Positions 63,221 through 64,000 of a stretch of 64,000 nucleotides of DNA are shown here, piece after piece (the first letter of the stretch is position 1; every line of letters begins with the position of its first letter). The stretch is from Lepidurus packardi (lineage: Eukaryota; Arthropoda; Branchiopoda; Notostraca; Triopsidae). The stretch spans positions 2,898,375-2,962,374 of the forward strand of contig JAKZAN010000002.1 in the NCBI GenBank assembly GCA_023053545.1. Direction: 5' to 3'. A model generated the notes under the pieces. The model saw nothing but the letters and a program-made list of their open reading frames with translations, did no database searches and had not been told where the DNA came from. The translations under genes were made by a program, and so were the position numbers.

Positions 63221-64000
63221 CAGTAGTCTGTCTCGAGCCCGCCCTTTTAATCTTGTATGCTGAGCAACGAGACAAAACTCGCAAGGTTTCATGGTTGAGG
63301 TCGTATCCTTTCTGGGAAAATTCACTGTTGTAACGAGTTTTCTACCTTCTGGACGTCCATTCTGAACGAATTGATGGTTGGAAATATCCTGATTGGGGAC
63401 ACTTTTCAAGACTTGCAGACATTTTGAATGCTCAAAACTCAGAATTTTCAAGATTTGAAGTGTTGGATTATTTGTTTCCCTTGTGAGGGAAAGATTGACA
63501 TCGGTTAATTGATAGCGGGAAACGGATAGTTAATGATTGTGGGAATGTGTTCGGTTTCTAATCTGTTTGTTTTTTATTCTTTTTCGTCTACCCATAGAAA
63601 CAGACAGTCCCAGAGATGATAAGAACGCTTTAGCTGGCTCCTAAGCGTCGTGGTTGTGCCTGCCTCTCTTTTCAAAAGTGTTCTCTCATTGATGCCGCCT
63701 GGGTTCATGTTTCCTCAATGGGACCCAGAAGCCTTGTAGCCTTGCCTTTTGGTTGGGTGGAAGGGGGGGGGGGGGGGGGGGGGAGCGGAGGCAAAGTCGC
63801 ACGGAGAATCTTTCGCAGGTCCTCAGGTACAAACTTCATTCTTTCGTGAAAACCAAACCTCGATTTTCCCTTCTTAGCTCGCCTTAGAATCTTATCAAGG
63901 TTTTTATCAAGACACAAACGACCTCTGCCGCCGAATTTATTGGGGGTGGGGGGGAGAGAAGCTGCGCCCATTGTCGCTCCCAGTATTGGTTCCCCAAGTT
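63221..64000. other. Window end, no supported gene
   Basis: A minus-strand open frame of 88 codons (63705-63971) reads as partly charged protein but includes the G run as polyproline and has no splice or poly(A) support. A 21-base G run lies at 63763-63783. Confidence 0.45.
63763..63783 (+). repeat. G homopolymer of 21
   Basis: The longest G run in the window. Its exact length is uncertain, as such runs are hard to sequence and assemble. Confidence 0.8.

Noticed and set aside
63705-63971. Minus-strand open frame of 88 codons with polyproline
   Set aside because: The polyproline is only the 21-base G run read in reverse; no start context or splice evidence.

Overview
The window is animal nuclear DNA: AT-rich, with spliced genes, GT-AG introns from 57 bp to about 1.9 kb, AATAAA poly(A) signals and one intron-nested tRNA gene. 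I rebuilt exons by hand from splice sites and reading phase. Five genes have clear animal orthologues: CDKL1-type kinase, POMT2, glucosidase II alpha (GANAB), a Gyc76C-type receptor guanylate cyclase and the zinc transporter ZIP11/SLC39A11. The Gyc76C-like receptor and compact introns suggest a protostome, probably an arthropod or close relative. I cannot name the species. I see no bacterial, viral, CRISPR or intact transposon gene.

Layout. 0.3-2.4 kb: an unrecognised 631-residue proline/serine-rich protein (+). 3.1-4.7 kb: CDKL1 (-), tail-to-tail with it. 4.7-8.5 kb: a spacer with two RFX X-box matches and a possible 76-codon gene (-). 8.5-11.8 kb: POMT2 in 16 exons (-). 11.8-12.6 kb: a possible small spliced gene (-) whose stop lies 13 nt before the POMT2 ATG. 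12.9-18.6 kb: GANAB in 9 exons (+), head-to-head with POMT2, with tRNA-Glu(CTC) in its last intron. 19.7-25.4 kb: an unrecognised protein with a Tyr/His/Pro-rich start and a Glu-Pro/acidic end (+). 27.4-29.8 kb: a 159-residue acidic protein (+). 30.7-30.9 kb: a possible 46-residue gene (-). 34.9-44.3 kb: Gyc76C-type receptor in 20 exons (+). 44.75-49.8 kb: ZIP11 in 7 exons (+). 49.8-64 kb: no coding exon I can support, but promoter-like GC-richer islands, a probable untranslated first exon and long G or C runs.

How the genes relate. POMT2 (protein O-mannosylation) and GANAB (N-glycan glucose trimming) both act on glycoproteins in the ER and start about 1.1 kb apart in opposite directions. CDKL1 is a cilium-associated kinase, and the X-boxes beside it fit control by RFX factors. 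The receptor cyclase and ZIP11 are plasma-membrane or endomembrane proteins with no evident link to their neighbours.

The least explained signals are: the decamer TTCATTGTTG, found at least eight times in non-coding DNA and resembling the arm of a decayed palindromic tandem repeat in a GANAB intron; the near-overlap of a small gene with POMT2; the X-box next to an unrecognised short gene; and seven G/C homopolymer runs of 10-21 bases. All exon models are inferences from sequence alone, without transcripts.
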